Shown: positions 15,629 to 23,886 of the stretch, piece after piece
How the letters are laid out: every line of letters starts with the position of its first letter
Position numbering within the stretch: position 1 is the first letter of the stretch
The notes under the pieces: generated by a model
What the model was told of the DNA's origin: nothing
Database searches by the model: none
What the model saw: only the letters and a program-made list of their open reading frames with translations
Source: Flavobacterium agricola
Lineage (GTDB): Bacteria > Bacteroidota > Bacteroidia > Flavobacteriales > Flavobacteriaceae
Direction: 5' to 3'
NCBI RefSeq assembly: GCF_025919725.1
Contig: NZ_CP081495.1
Location: 496,001-560,000, forward strand
DNA length: 64,000 bases
Made by a program: the position numbers and the translations under genes

Positions 15629-15779
15629 TTTGATTTTAGAAGGTAAATTTTAACAAAAATAAAAGTTGAACATTTGTATATTATAATGTTTTTTAATGAT
15701 ATTTACTTTATGTATAATTAATACTTCAGCAGTTTTAAAAATAAGTTTGTGTGCAAATTGTGTGCAAATAAAAACAATA

Positions 15780-15820
15780 AAAAAACGCAACTTGTTATTT
15801 GTTAACGAGTTGCGTTTTTT
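15780..15820. terminator. Terminator between prophage and tmRNA
   Basis: An 18-bp stem (AAAAAACGCAACTTGTTA / TAACGAGTTGCGTTTTTT, one mismatch) with A and T tracts on both sides, able to end both the phage lysis transcript and tmRNA. Just left of it is a tandem GTGTGCAAATT repeat (about 15750-15769). Confidence 0.8.
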
Positions 15821-15825
15821 GTCTG

Positions 15826-16222
15826 TGGAGCCGCTGAGAATCGAACTCAGGTCCAAACGAGCAATCAAAAAGCTTTCTACATGTTTAGTTTTTTATTTAA
15901 TTTTCGACTTCGGGCTCGGAAAAAAACATCCACCAAAAGCTTAGCTTTATCAGTGTCAAAACGGATTTAAAGCTTTACCGTTTCTAGATTTACTTTTACG
16001 GTTCCTCTTAATCAAGCGCCATAAATCAAGGCTTTTGAGAGAAATCTAGCTTCCCTACCTGGTAGGGACTAGGCAATTCTTACTGTAATTCAGAATTAAG
16101 CAGCTAAAGCGTAATTGTTTTCGCCGTTTATAAGTTTAATTCATGATATTTACGAGCTGTGAATCAGCGCTCGACATGCTTACCATTTAATTCCACACCC
16201 GCTGTCAAAACCGATCGGCCCC
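15826..16222 (-). ncRNA. ssrA: tmRNA
   Basis: On the minus strand the RNA starts GGGGCCGATCGGTTTTGAC and ends with a T-arm GTTCGATTCTCAGC and CGGCTCC; the first seven bases pair with the last seven (one G-U). The tag frame reads GENNYALAA followed by TAA, the usual Bacteroidota-type tag. CCA is not encoded. It rescues stalled ribosomes with SmpB. The 3' end faces the prophage, the orientation expected if the phage integrated into the tmRNA 3' end. Confidence 0.95.
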
Positions 16223-16378
16223 AAACTTAGGTGTGAAAACACTAATGGAATGCGAAAGTACAAAAAAATCTGATTAAAAAAGACAAGCCTTAAAATTTAT
16301 TTATTTGATTTTTTTGCTGTTTTTTTGTAATTTGAGCCCATGGCGCAAACTTTGCCATGTAACTTGTAATTAGAATCT

Positions 16379-17581
16379 ATGAAATTTGGACTTATAAAAG
16401 AACGTAAAACTCCGCCAGATCATCGCGTAGTTTTTTCTCCCGAAGGGTTAAAACGTTTAAAAACAACCTATCCAGCTGTTGGAATTGCGGTTGAAGCTTC
16501 TGAGGTTAGAGCATTTTCTGATCAAGAATATCAAGATGCCGGATTTCAGGTAGTAACCAATTTAAACGATTGCGATGTACTTTTTGGTGTTAAAGAAGTT
16601 CCTGTTGATGCTTTAATTGCAAATAAAACCTATTTGTTTTTTTCTCATACCATAAAAAAGCAGCCGTACAATCAAAAATTATTACGCGCTTGTTTAGATA
16701 AAAACATTACGCTAATCGATCACGAAACGCTTGTTGATGCCGATAATGTGCGTTTAATTGGTTTTGGGCGCTATGCTGGTATGGTTGGCGCGTACAATGC
16801 TTTAGCCGCTTTTGGCAAAAAATACGATTTATATAATTTGGTACCTGCCACAAAATTGCATGGTAAAGAGGATTTGATAGAACGTTTAAAACGTCCGTTT
16901 ATTCCACCAATTAAAATAATTGTAACGGGTAAAGGTAAAGTAGGAAATGGTGTGCACGAAATTTTAAAAGGAATGAAAATGAAAGAAGTTTCGTCTGATG
17001 CTTTTTTAAACAAAACCTTTACGCATCCTGTTTTTTGTCAAATTGATGTTTTAGATTACAACATTAGAAAAGACGGTCAAAAAATGGGCGTAACCGATTT
17101 TTATAATCATCCTGAAGATTACGTTTCTGACTTTGAAAAATTTACAAAGGTTGCCGATATATTTATTGCTGGTCATTTTTACGGAAACGGAGCGCCAGCT
17201 ATTTTAACACAAGCCATGTTAAATGCACCCGATTGTAAAATTAAGGTAGTTGGTGATATATCTTGTGATGTTGATGGGCCAATTGCTTGCACTATTCGTT
17301 CTTCAACCATTGCCGAGCCATTATATGGTTACAACCCAAGCACCGGAAAAGAAGTTCCTTTTGATCATCCGGCTGCAATAACCGTAATGGCGGTAGATAA
17401 TTTACCTTGTGAATTACCTAAAGAAGCCAGCGACGGATTTGGAACCATGTTTTTAGATCATGTAATAGAATCTTTTTTTAATGATGATAAAGACGGAGTT
17501 TTAGCTCGTGCAGCTATTACTAAAAACGGAAAATTAACCAAACGTTTTGCTTACTTGCAAGATTACGCCGACGGAAAATAA
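16379..17581 (+). CDS. NAD(P)-dependent dehydrogenase, AlaDH/saccharopine DH type
   Basis: A 400-residue enzyme starting MKFGLIKERKTPPDHRVV, with the alanine dehydrogenase/transhydrogenase N-domain pattern, and a Rossmann segment IKIIVTGKGKVGNG (about residues 180-193). GDISCDVDGPI near residue 300 resembles LYS1-type saccharopine and lysine dehydrogenases. It probably oxidises or forms an amino-acid/2-oxo acid conjugate in the cytosol; the substrate cannot be fixed from sequence. Monocistronic, with its own terminator. Confidence 0.75.
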   Translation: MKFGLIKERKTPPDHRVVFSPEGLKRLKTTYPAVGIAVEASEVRAFSDQEYQDAGFQVVTNLNDCDVLFGVKEVPVDALIANKTYLFFSHTIKKQPYNQKLLRACLDKNITLIDHETLVDADNVRLIGFGRYAGMVGAYNALAAFGKKYDLYNLVPATKLHGKEDLIERLKRPFIPPIKIIVTGKGKVGNGVHEILKGMKMKEVSSDAFLNKTFTHPVFCQIDVLDYNIRKDGQKMGVTDFYNHPEDYVSDFEKFTKVADIFIAGHFYGNGAPAILTQAMLNAPDCKIKVVGDISCDVDGPIACTIRSSTIAEPLYGYNPSTGKEVPFDHPAAITVMAVDNLPCELPKEASDGFGTMFLDHVIESFFNDDKDGVLARAAITKNGKLTKRFAYLQDYADGK

Positions 17582-17584
17582 ACT

Positions 17585-17612
17585 AAAAAGAGCTGAAATT
17601 TCAGCTCTTTTT
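17585..17612. terminator. Intrinsic terminator
   Basis: Perfect palindrome AAAAAGAGCTGAAA / TTTCAGCTCTTTTT, followed by more T; it ends the dehydrogenase transcript. Confidence 0.85.
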
Positions 17613-17676
17613 TTATGTCATATATTAAAATGTAAGAAATTGCGTTGTATTTAAACAAAATAATAAATACAAAACC

Positions 17677-18335
17677 ATGTCCCACGGAAAAATAAGAGCC
17701 GAAAAATCTTGCGAAAACTGCCACGCCTATGTACCAGATCGGTATTGTTCGCATTGTGGTCAAGAAAACGTTACAACCCGACAACCTTTTTACTATTTGT
17801 TAGCTCATTTTGTTGAAGATTTTACGCATTACGATAGCGGATTTTGGCAAACCTTAAAAAATATTTTTTGTAACCCCGGCTATTTAACCGTGCAATATTT
17901 AGCAGGTAAACGTCAGAGCATGGTAAATCCGGTTAAACTCTATATTTTTGTGAATTTTATTACCTTTTTTATATTAGCTGTCTTACCTAATAAAGAACTT
18001 ACTTTGCAAAACGACCCCAGCAAACAAGTTGTTAAGTCCGGAAGTTTAAATGTAGTAATTCAGGTAGATAAATCTAGCACACAAACTAAAGAAACGGAAT
18101 TGGATTACGATAATATTGTTTACGAATCGGATTTTGAAAAAATGGTTTTAGAGCCGTTGTACAACAAAAGTAAAGAACTTAAAAATAAGCACATTTCTAC
18201 CGACGAATTTTCTGAGAAATTTTCGCACAATATGTTAAGTTTAATACCTAAAGCGTTGTTTTTGTACATGCCATTTTTCGCCTTTTTACTGTGGTTGTTT
18301 CACAACAAAAAAAAATGGTGGTATTTTGATCATGG
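17677..18335 (+). pseudogene. DUF3667 membrane protein, 3' end removed by IS copy 1
   Basis: An N-terminal zinc-ribbon-like motif (CENC..YCSHCGQ) followed by VEDFTHYDSGFWQTLK and an NPGYLTVQYLAGKR segment with membrane helices identifies the DUF3667 family. The natural reading ends at FDHG; the next residues (VCCQKN, stop) come from the IS end. The remaining helices of the family are missing, and no matching 3' half with the expected target duplication occurs elsewhere in the window. Confidence 0.8.
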
Positions 18336-18395
18336 TGTATGTTGTCAAAAGAATTGAGACACTTTGTTTAAAAAAATTAAGAGAGCGTTTTTGTT

Positions 18396-19379
18396 TTATA
18401 AATGTATTATTTTTTCTTTAAAATACAGTTGTTTTCTTTTTGCAAAAGTTTGATTTTTAATTATTTCTCTTTGTTTTAAAATTTGGTCTGATCTACCAAA
18501 GTACACATCTGCAGGTGTTAAATTATTTATAGCCTCATGATACCTACTGTTGTTATAATTTTCTACGAACTTTTCTAATGCTTGTATTAATTCTTCAGGA
18601 TGGTAATAATGATCTAATTTCATAACGTTTTTCATTGTTCTGTGGTATCTTTCAATCTTTCCCTGCGTTTGTGGGTGTAGTGGTTTACCTCGAATATGTT
18701 TCATTTTCTGCGTGTTTTTTAAGTAATCACTCAGTTCATTTGATACGTAGCACGGTCCATTGTCAGAAAGCAACTTAGGCTTTTGTTTGGTTTTTAACTT
18801 TGCCTTTTCAATAGCCGTTTTGACGGTTCTTTTTACATCTTCAGCCTTCATTGAGCTGCATAACTCCCAATGAATGATATAGCGGCTGTAATCGTCTAAA
18901 ATTGTACTTAAATAATACCATCCCCAACCAATTATCTTAAAATAAGTAAAGTCAGTCTGCCACATTTGATGAACAAAATTAGTTTTATCTTTAAACTCAT
19001 TCGCGGCTTCAATTAAAATATGACTAGGGGCTGGTAACAAATCTCTTTGTCTTAAAATGCGATAAACACTCGATTCTGAAATGTAGACGCCCAACTCATC
19101 GGTCATTTTAAAAGCTAATTCTCTAGCGGATAACTCTGGATAATCCAAGGCTAGCTCAACTAGTACATCTTTTTGTGATTCAGGAATACTGTTCCATTTT
19201 CGATATACGGTCTGATGCTTGGGTTCAAGTCCTTTAAATCCATTTTCCAGGTAACTCGCATACCATTTGTAAAAGGTACTTCTGGCAATACCAAACTCTT
19301 GTAGGGTCCGCTTTACGCCAATTTCTGAGCGAGTAACTATTTGGATTATTTCATATTTTTCACTAGCTGTTAATCGCAT
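18396..19379 (-). CDS. IS3-family transposase OrfB, copy 1
   Basis: HTH region, then an rve-type DDE integrase core: D in QTDFTYF, D in LLSDNGP and E in GKIERYHRTMK. Identical in protein sequence to copy 2. OrfB alone begins at ATG; the active transposase is probably the OrfA-OrfB fusion made by a -1 shift in the A tract at the end of orfA, because the orfB frame is open from that tract through to its ATG. Confidence 0.92.
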   Translation of the reverse strand: MRLTASEKYEIIQIVTRSEIGVKRTLQEFGIARSTFYKWYASYLENGFKGLEPKHQTVYRKWNSIPESQKDVLVELALDYPELSARELAFKMTDELGVYISESSVYRILRQRDLLPAPSHILIEAANEFKDKTNFVHQMWQTDFTYFKIIGWGWYYLSTILDDYSRYIIHWELCSSMKAEDVKRTVKTAIEKAKLKTKQKPKLLSDNGPCYVSNELSDYLKNTQKMKHIRGKPLHPQTQGKIERYHRTMKNVMKLDHYYHPEELIQALEKFVENYNNSRYHEAINNLTPADVYFGRSDQILKQREIIKNQTFAKRKQLYFKEKIIHL

Positions 19380-19399
19380 GTATCTCCCGAATTTATTTT

Positions 19400-19783
19400 T
19401 TAATCCAACGAATCCGAGGTTTTTTTTACAATATCATAACGAACCACTAAGTCAGCTATAATTTCTTTTAAACGCAGGTTTTCTTTACGCAAATCAGAAA
19501 CTTCATCACTAGTTGCTTCACGTGTAATATCGCCAGATAACCTTTTTTTACCTGCTTCTAAAAACTCTTTATTCCATTTATAGAATTGAGATTGAGAGAT
19601 GCTATACTTTCGACATAACTCTGATACAGAGATTTCGGCTCGCAAGGCTTCCATAACGATTAAAATCTTTTGTTCTGCTGTAAAGATTCGACGCGTGTTG
19701 TTGCGAATATCTTTTACAAACTTTTCTGGAGTTTTCTTTTTAGATGTAGCCATAATTAAAAGTAATGTTTTTCGTTTAAACAC
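19400..19783 (-). CDS. IS3-family OrfA (DNA-binding), copy 1
   Basis: HTH_Tnp_1-type helix-turn-helix (ISVSELCRKYSISQSQFYKWNKE) preceded by RRIFTAEQKILIVMEAL and followed by a leucine-zipper-like LRKENLRLKEIIADLV. The likely start is the ATG of MATSKKK, ten residues in. It ends in an A8 run suited to -1 frameshifting into orfB. Confidence 0.9.
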   Translation of the reverse strand: MFKRKTLLLIMATSKKKTPEKFVKDIRNNTRRIFTAEQKILIVMEALRAEISVSELCRKYSISQSQFYKWNKEFLEAGKKRLSGDITREATSDEVSDLRKENLRLKEIIADLVVRYDIVKKTSDSLD

Positions 19784-19832
19784 TATCTTAACTTTTCTAT
19801 TTTATGTGTCCACTTTTTGCTGACGATTTACA

Positions 19833-20470
19833 CCAACGTAGTTTAACATGGGTGTAACATCGGTATAATTTTTTATAGAGTTTGCTCGGTCTTTTGCGTA
19901 AAAACCAATAGCTTCTACTTTGTATCTTTCTTTATCAAAACCTAGTTTAGTTCCGTAGCCATACCGCTCATAGACCGCAGGTAAGCCTATACTATCATTC
20001 GCTTCAACAGCTTTTAGTAAACGACCTCCCATAGCACTATATTTAAAAGCTCCACGTGGTGTTAACTCAACTCCAAATCCTCTAAAAGGATGGCCGTTTA
20101 AAGTGTAAGGAGAAAATGTCATGGCGTTATCTCCAATATATGCTTTGATCCATTTGTACTTCGGCGTTAGACTAAACCTATTAAAATCAAAAGGAACCTT
20201 ATAGTTAAAGGCATCATTTTGATTCGTTATGGTATAGTTAAATGGCATACTAAAGGTTAGCATACTAAAGTTAATACTTCCTGTAAGCATGTAGGTAAAG
20301 GGTTCTCTACTTTTATCTGTATTTGAATTGTAATACATGGCGTTAGCATTAACACCTCCATTTACTCTTAACTTCGTATCCTTTGCAATTGCTTCAAAAT
20401 CTAGATGTTGTGCTTGTATGTGTATTGATAAAAAGGCTAGAAATAGGGCTAATAGACTTTTGTATTTCAT
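19833..20470 (-). pseudogene. Exported surface/outer-membrane protein, C-terminus lost to IS copy 1
   Basis: Signal peptide (MKYKSLLALFLAFLSIHIQAQ), then a beta-strand-rich region with alternating residues (GGVNANAMYYNS, FSMPFNYTITNQ), as in outer-membrane beta-barrels of Bacteroidota. Its start overlaps the stop of the PKD lipoprotein gene (ATGA). The frame is cut at the IS; the tail QQKVDT is IS-derived. Probably the outer-membrane partner of the upstream lipoprotein. Confidence 0.75.
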
Positions 20471-21819
20471 GGCTGTTTTTGAACTTTTATATCACATATT
20501 AAATAGGACTCATTTAAAGCAGTGCTTACAAATTGTTTAATTTTAATAGCTCCTTTACGTCCGTCTTGAGTTTTAAAAAGTACAATACGTGGCAATTGGT
20601 TGTTAAACTGTTGCTGCCCAGCAATAGAGTAGGGAATGTTTAAGTTTTGCAGCGGAGCCTCGGTTGTCATCGCATCAAAATCAGCTTCAGTAAAGTCAAG
20701 ACCACAGTTGCAAATGTCTTGTGAGTTTATAAACCAAGTGTCTGTGGCATTGGGTATAGGGGCAAAACCATATTGCGCCACTTGAGTGGGCGATATAAAT
20801 TTATTGTAAGTAAATGCATTGCTTTGTCCTTGATACACAAGGTCTATATACGGAGCTATTTCGCTAGTAATTTCATTCGCTGTAAAACTTCTGCGCAATT
20901 TGGTTGAGTAAAAAGCACCAATAGTATTACTATTGTGTGCATAGTTTACGCCTAATTTCACGTTTTCTAATACATATATCCCTGTATTAGCCTGTATGGT
21001 AACTTGTTTTTGTAAGCTTTGAACTTTTTTACCGTTAGAGGCATGTAAAGTTATAGTATAAGTTCCTGGTTGGGAATAGGTAACCTCTGGTTGAGCAATT
21101 GTAGTACTATTTGCTGTACCACCGGGAAACTCCCATTGGTAGCTAATTGCATTTTCGCTTAGGTTATTTAAAAATAGCTTTACCGGTGCTTGGTAATCAT
21201 AATCAGTTGGGGCGGTTTCCCAGGCAAAATCAGTACGTATGTTGTCGCGTACGTAAATGGTATCTGTTTTTGTTTCGGTTTCAAAACCATTAAATACCGC
21301 TAGGGTTACCACATGAGCTCCCGGATTAGGGAAAACTACAGCAGGCGGATTAAAAGTAGTAGATTCACTAGGTTGCCCACCATCAAAGGTCCATTTATAA
21401 GTTAGCCCTTCACCTTGGGTAAGGTTGGTAAATTTTACTGTTACAGGTGGGTAGGTACTGTCTATAATTTCTTTTGTAAAATTAATTGAAATAGCATCTT
21501 TTATAACTACACTTTGCTCATAGCTATCCGTTTCCCCATCTATATTAGTTACGGTTAACTTTATTTTATAGGTACCCGGTTGGGTATATAGTATTTCGTC
21601 CGGATTTTTTTGTGTGGTTTGCTCTGGTGTGCCGCCCTCAAACTCCCATAAATAGGTTTCGGCTCTTTCAGATAAATTAGTAAGTACTATATACACAGGT
21701 ACCGACTCGTCTGCATTTTTAAAAGCTGTTGTAAATTTTGCTACTGCTGGTACGTAGGACTCTTGATAGCAACTTTGTAATAAAAAGCACAGTATAAAGG
21801 CTTTTAATACTATTTTCAT
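20467..21819 (-). CDS. PKD-domain surface lipoprotein (450 aa)
   Basis: Lipoprotein signal with lipobox LLQSC at about residue 17. Three PKD repeats follow (about 28-112, 113-195, 196-275), each with YxWxFxGG and PGTYKITL-type signatures, then a C-terminal region of about 175 residues with paired cysteines (DICNCG). Likely anchored on the outer membrane. It lies in the same leftward group as the T9SS-type proteins and is coupled to the truncated outer-membrane gene, so it may serve anchoring or receptor functions for this toxin locus. Confidence 0.8.
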   Translation of the reverse strand: MKIVLKAFILCFLLQSCYQESYVPAVAKFTTAFKNADESVPVYIVLTNLSERAETYLWEFEGGTPEQTTQKNPDEILYTQPGTYKIKLTVTNIDGETDSYEQSVVIKDAISINFTKEIIDSTYPPVTVKFTNLTQGEGLTYKWTFDGGQPSESTTFNPPAVVFPNPGAHVVTLAVFNGFETETKTDTIYVRDNIRTDFAWETAPTDYDYQAPVKLFLNNLSENAISYQWEFPGGTANSTTIAQPEVTYSQPGTYTITLHASNGKKVQSLQKQVTIQANTGIYVLENVKLGVNYAHNSNTIGAFYSTKLRRSFTANEITSEIAPYIDLVYQGQSNAFTYNKFISPTQVAQYGFAPIPNATDTWFINSQDICNCGLDFTEADFDAMTTEAPLQNLNIPYSIAGQQQFNNQLPRIVLFKTQDGRKGAIKIKQFVSTALNESYLICDIKVQKQP

Positions 21820-21851
21820 AATTTTTAATATGTTTATTTAGCCGTTGATAG

Positions 21852-22223
21852 TTATATGTTTTTAATGACTGCCTCGTAAATTCTGTACAAGGCAATTTGG
21901 ACTGTGATGTTAGATTTTCTATTTAATGTACGGGTTAAAACTCTGTGTAATTGCGTATCTAAAAGATTGCCTTTTAAACAAATAATTTTATAAATAGGTT
22001 CTACTGTTTTTAAATGTTCTTTGAGCTTTTCGTAGTATGGAAGCCAATCAATTCTACTTTCAGTACTGAATATTTCGTCACAATACGCTATCTTATTATT
22101 ATAATTTATATCGTTACATAGTTTTGATATAATTAACCCACGAAATTGCGCATCTAATGAACCTGATTAGATACCATTATCTCTATCTTGCCAAGTTTTA
22201 CCTTCTGCTCGCAATTCATCCAT
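21852..22223 (-). pseudogene. Decayed small ORF with in-frame stop, possible second immunity gene
   Basis: From ATG at 22223 the frame reads 18 codons (MDELRAEGKTWQDRDNGI), a TAA at 22167-22169, then continues in the same frame for about 105 codons (SGSLDAQFRGLII..IYEAVIKNI) to a stop at 21852. Continuity in one frame suggests one gene with a nonsense mutation. It sits just after the immunity-type gene, where toxin loci often keep extra immunity genes. No family recognised. This accounts for most of the gap 21820-22241. Confidence 0.5.
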
Positions 22224-22241
22224 TTTTTTTAGAATATTGGG

Positions 22242-22913
22242 TTAATAATTTTGATCTAAATATTCTTTAATTGAAATAAAGGTTTTTAAATAACTAGCTA
22301 ACTCTGGCATTTCACCACTTAAATATCCTTCTAAACGATCTTTATACATTAAATAAAATGAATCATAACTTGAACTCTTAGAAAGTTTTAAAATAATTAA
22401 GGCTTTATAGTAGGTTTGACCAGGTATATAGTCTGCCCATCTCATCCAATCAACTACATTTATTATCTTTTCGTTTACATCTTCTACCGTTTTTATCTGC
22501 TCGAAAAAGGGTAACACCCTTTGGCTTATATACGGAAGCAATATATTTTTCACCTCCTCTAAATCTTTTTCACTCTCTATATATTTATGCTTTAATGCCA
22601 ATAGCTCCTCCTCATATAAATCATAGTCCGGCAAACTATGTACTGTATAATGCTCATTGTTATCGTTTGCTATAAACTTAAATAGTATATCATTTACCTC
22701 TTGAAAACTTATTCGATTATACAAAGATGTTCCAACTAAAAATTTATTGTCATTCATTCTATCGTTAGAGCACAAATAGCTTGTTTCATATTTTTTATTA
22801 TTCATATAAAAATCAATACAACCATTATATGGAAAGGGTTGACCGTCGTCAAAACCTAAATCACAAAAATATTGTTTGATAAAATCATAAAAACTTTCTA
22901 TTGAATATTTCAT
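22242..22913 (-). CDS. Probable immunity protein for the nuclease toxin (223 aa)
   Basis: A soluble, acidic 223-residue protein with no signal peptide. The ATG at 22913 lies a single base after the toxin stop (TAG-T-ATG), so it is tightly coupled; an upstream in-frame start would overlap the toxin gene. I do not recognise its Pfam family. Its position directly behind a secreted nuclease, its cytoplasmic nature and its acidity fit an immunity protein that binds the toxin in the cytosol. Functional call is from context. Confidence 0.6.
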   Translation of the reverse strand: MKYSIESFYDFIKQYFCDLGFDDGQPFPYNGCIDFYMNNKKYETSYLCSNDRMNDNKFLVGTSLYNRISFQEVNDILFKFIANDNNEHYTVHSLPDYDLYEEELLALKHKYIESEKDLEEVKNILLPYISQRVLPFFEQIKTVEDVNEKIINVVDWMRWADYIPGQTYYKALIILKLSKSSSYDSFYLMYKDRLEGYLSGEMPELASYLKTFISIKEYLDQNY

Positions 22914-22914
22914 A

Positions 22915-23886
22915 CTATAAAACTTTGGCGATATTATCATTTTTATACAGCTTTAAAAAAGATTGTTTATTATTAACAGCTACATTTTTTCCAAAATCTG
23001 TCAATTTATTACCTATGATAGGATCAGATGGCACACTCTTCACTTTCCACCCACTCATTTTCTGTGCTGCTGTTTGGTTTTTGGTCCAACCGGTACTAGC
23101 AGATAATTTGGCATCTACAATAATGGTTTCTAAATGTTTAATTCCTGTTACTGGATTTTGTACTTCTCTAACTAAAACAAAATCGGGTATCCAATAGTTA
23201 CCTTGGCTTATACAATCACTTTTTAGGCAAAACTGTACTTGATGATAAATACTATAAGTTTCAAATTCAGGAATATTTCTCGATAATTCTTTATAGGCAG
23301 CAGAATTTTGATTTGAAAGTTGTTCTTTCATAAGTTTACCCCATGCATTACCTGCTTCTCGACTTTCTCTAAATGCAGCCATATTTTCACCACGCTTAAG
23401 CCATGCTACAACTTTATCATTTGCAATTTCATTTGCTTCTAGCATTTCTGCAAGTATTTCTTTTTCATTAACTGATAATATCCCGTCTTTATGTGCCAAA
23501 AAACCTTTTACTTCTAAAATATTTTCAGGATTATTAATGTAGTTTCTAAAATTTATGTCATCGCAATCGTCTAAAAACTTTGTGAGTGTGCTACCAGCTT
23601 TGTCGTCTGTAAACGCAACTATATATTTACGTACTTCGGGGGTTAAACCGTCTAAAATTTTTAAATATTTAGGATTAGTTAGTACATATTTACTTCCGTT
23701 TTTATATAAATCGTCGTAAATATCAAGCGCATTATCGTTATTGTTTATAAAATTTTTAAACTCGGGTGTGCCTTTATCAAGATCTTGGATTAATGCATCG
23801 AGTGTGCAACCTTGTGCATTGAGATTACTTGTAATTAAATGAATAATTACAAGCAATAATAGATGTATATATTTTTTTAGTTGCAT
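22915..23886 (-). CDS. Secreted nuclease toxin, PD-(D/E)xK-like (323 aa)
   Basis: Signal peptide ending NLNAQG (about residue 25), a helical linker region to about residue 160, then a C-terminal domain with IPDFVLV (PD at about 233), VDAKLS (DxK at about 259) and TKNQTAAQ just after, the order seen in restriction-endonuclease-fold toxins. It would cut nucleic acid in a target cell. The start overlaps the end of the giant protein gene by 10 bp, and the immunity gene follows at once. Having a signal peptide of its own, instead of being the C-terminus of the giant, is unusual. Confidence 0.7.
   Translation of the reverse strand: MQLKKYIHLLLLVIIHLITSNLNAQGCTLDALIQDLDKGTPEFKNFINNNDNALDIYDDLYKNGSKYVLTNPKYLKILDGLTPEVRKYIVAFTDDKAGSTLTKFLDDCDDINFRNYINNPENILEVKGFLAHKDGILSVNEKEILAEMLEANEIANDKVVAWLKRGENMAAFRESREAGNAWGKLMKEQLSNQNSAAYKELSRNIPEFETYSIYHQVQFCLKSDCISQGNYWIPDFVLVREVQNPVTGIKHLETIIVDAKLSASTGWTKNQTAAQKMSGWKVKSVPSDPIIGNKLTDFGKNVAVNNKQSFLKLYKNDNIAKVL

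Larger units (their letters stand above)
18336..19832 (-). mobile_element. IS3-family element, copy 1 (1497 bp)
   Basis: Ends are TGTATGTTGTCAAAAG (left) and the reverse complement of TGTAAATCGTCAGC (right); the terminal repeats match at 17 of 27 positions and begin with TG. It encodes orfA and orfB. No direct repeat flanks it (ATCATGG left, CCAACGTAG right), and its two sides are unrelated broken genes, so it marks a rearrangement rather than a simple insertion. Confidence 0.92.

Noticed and set aside
15745..15770. Tandem GTGTGCAAATT as the phage attachment core
   Set aside because: No second copy at another border is visible in the window, so the role cannot be supported.
15650..15944. Two short ORFs on opposite strands near the phage end
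   Set aside because: They overlap the terminator and the 3' domain of the tmRNA, which explains the sequence fully.
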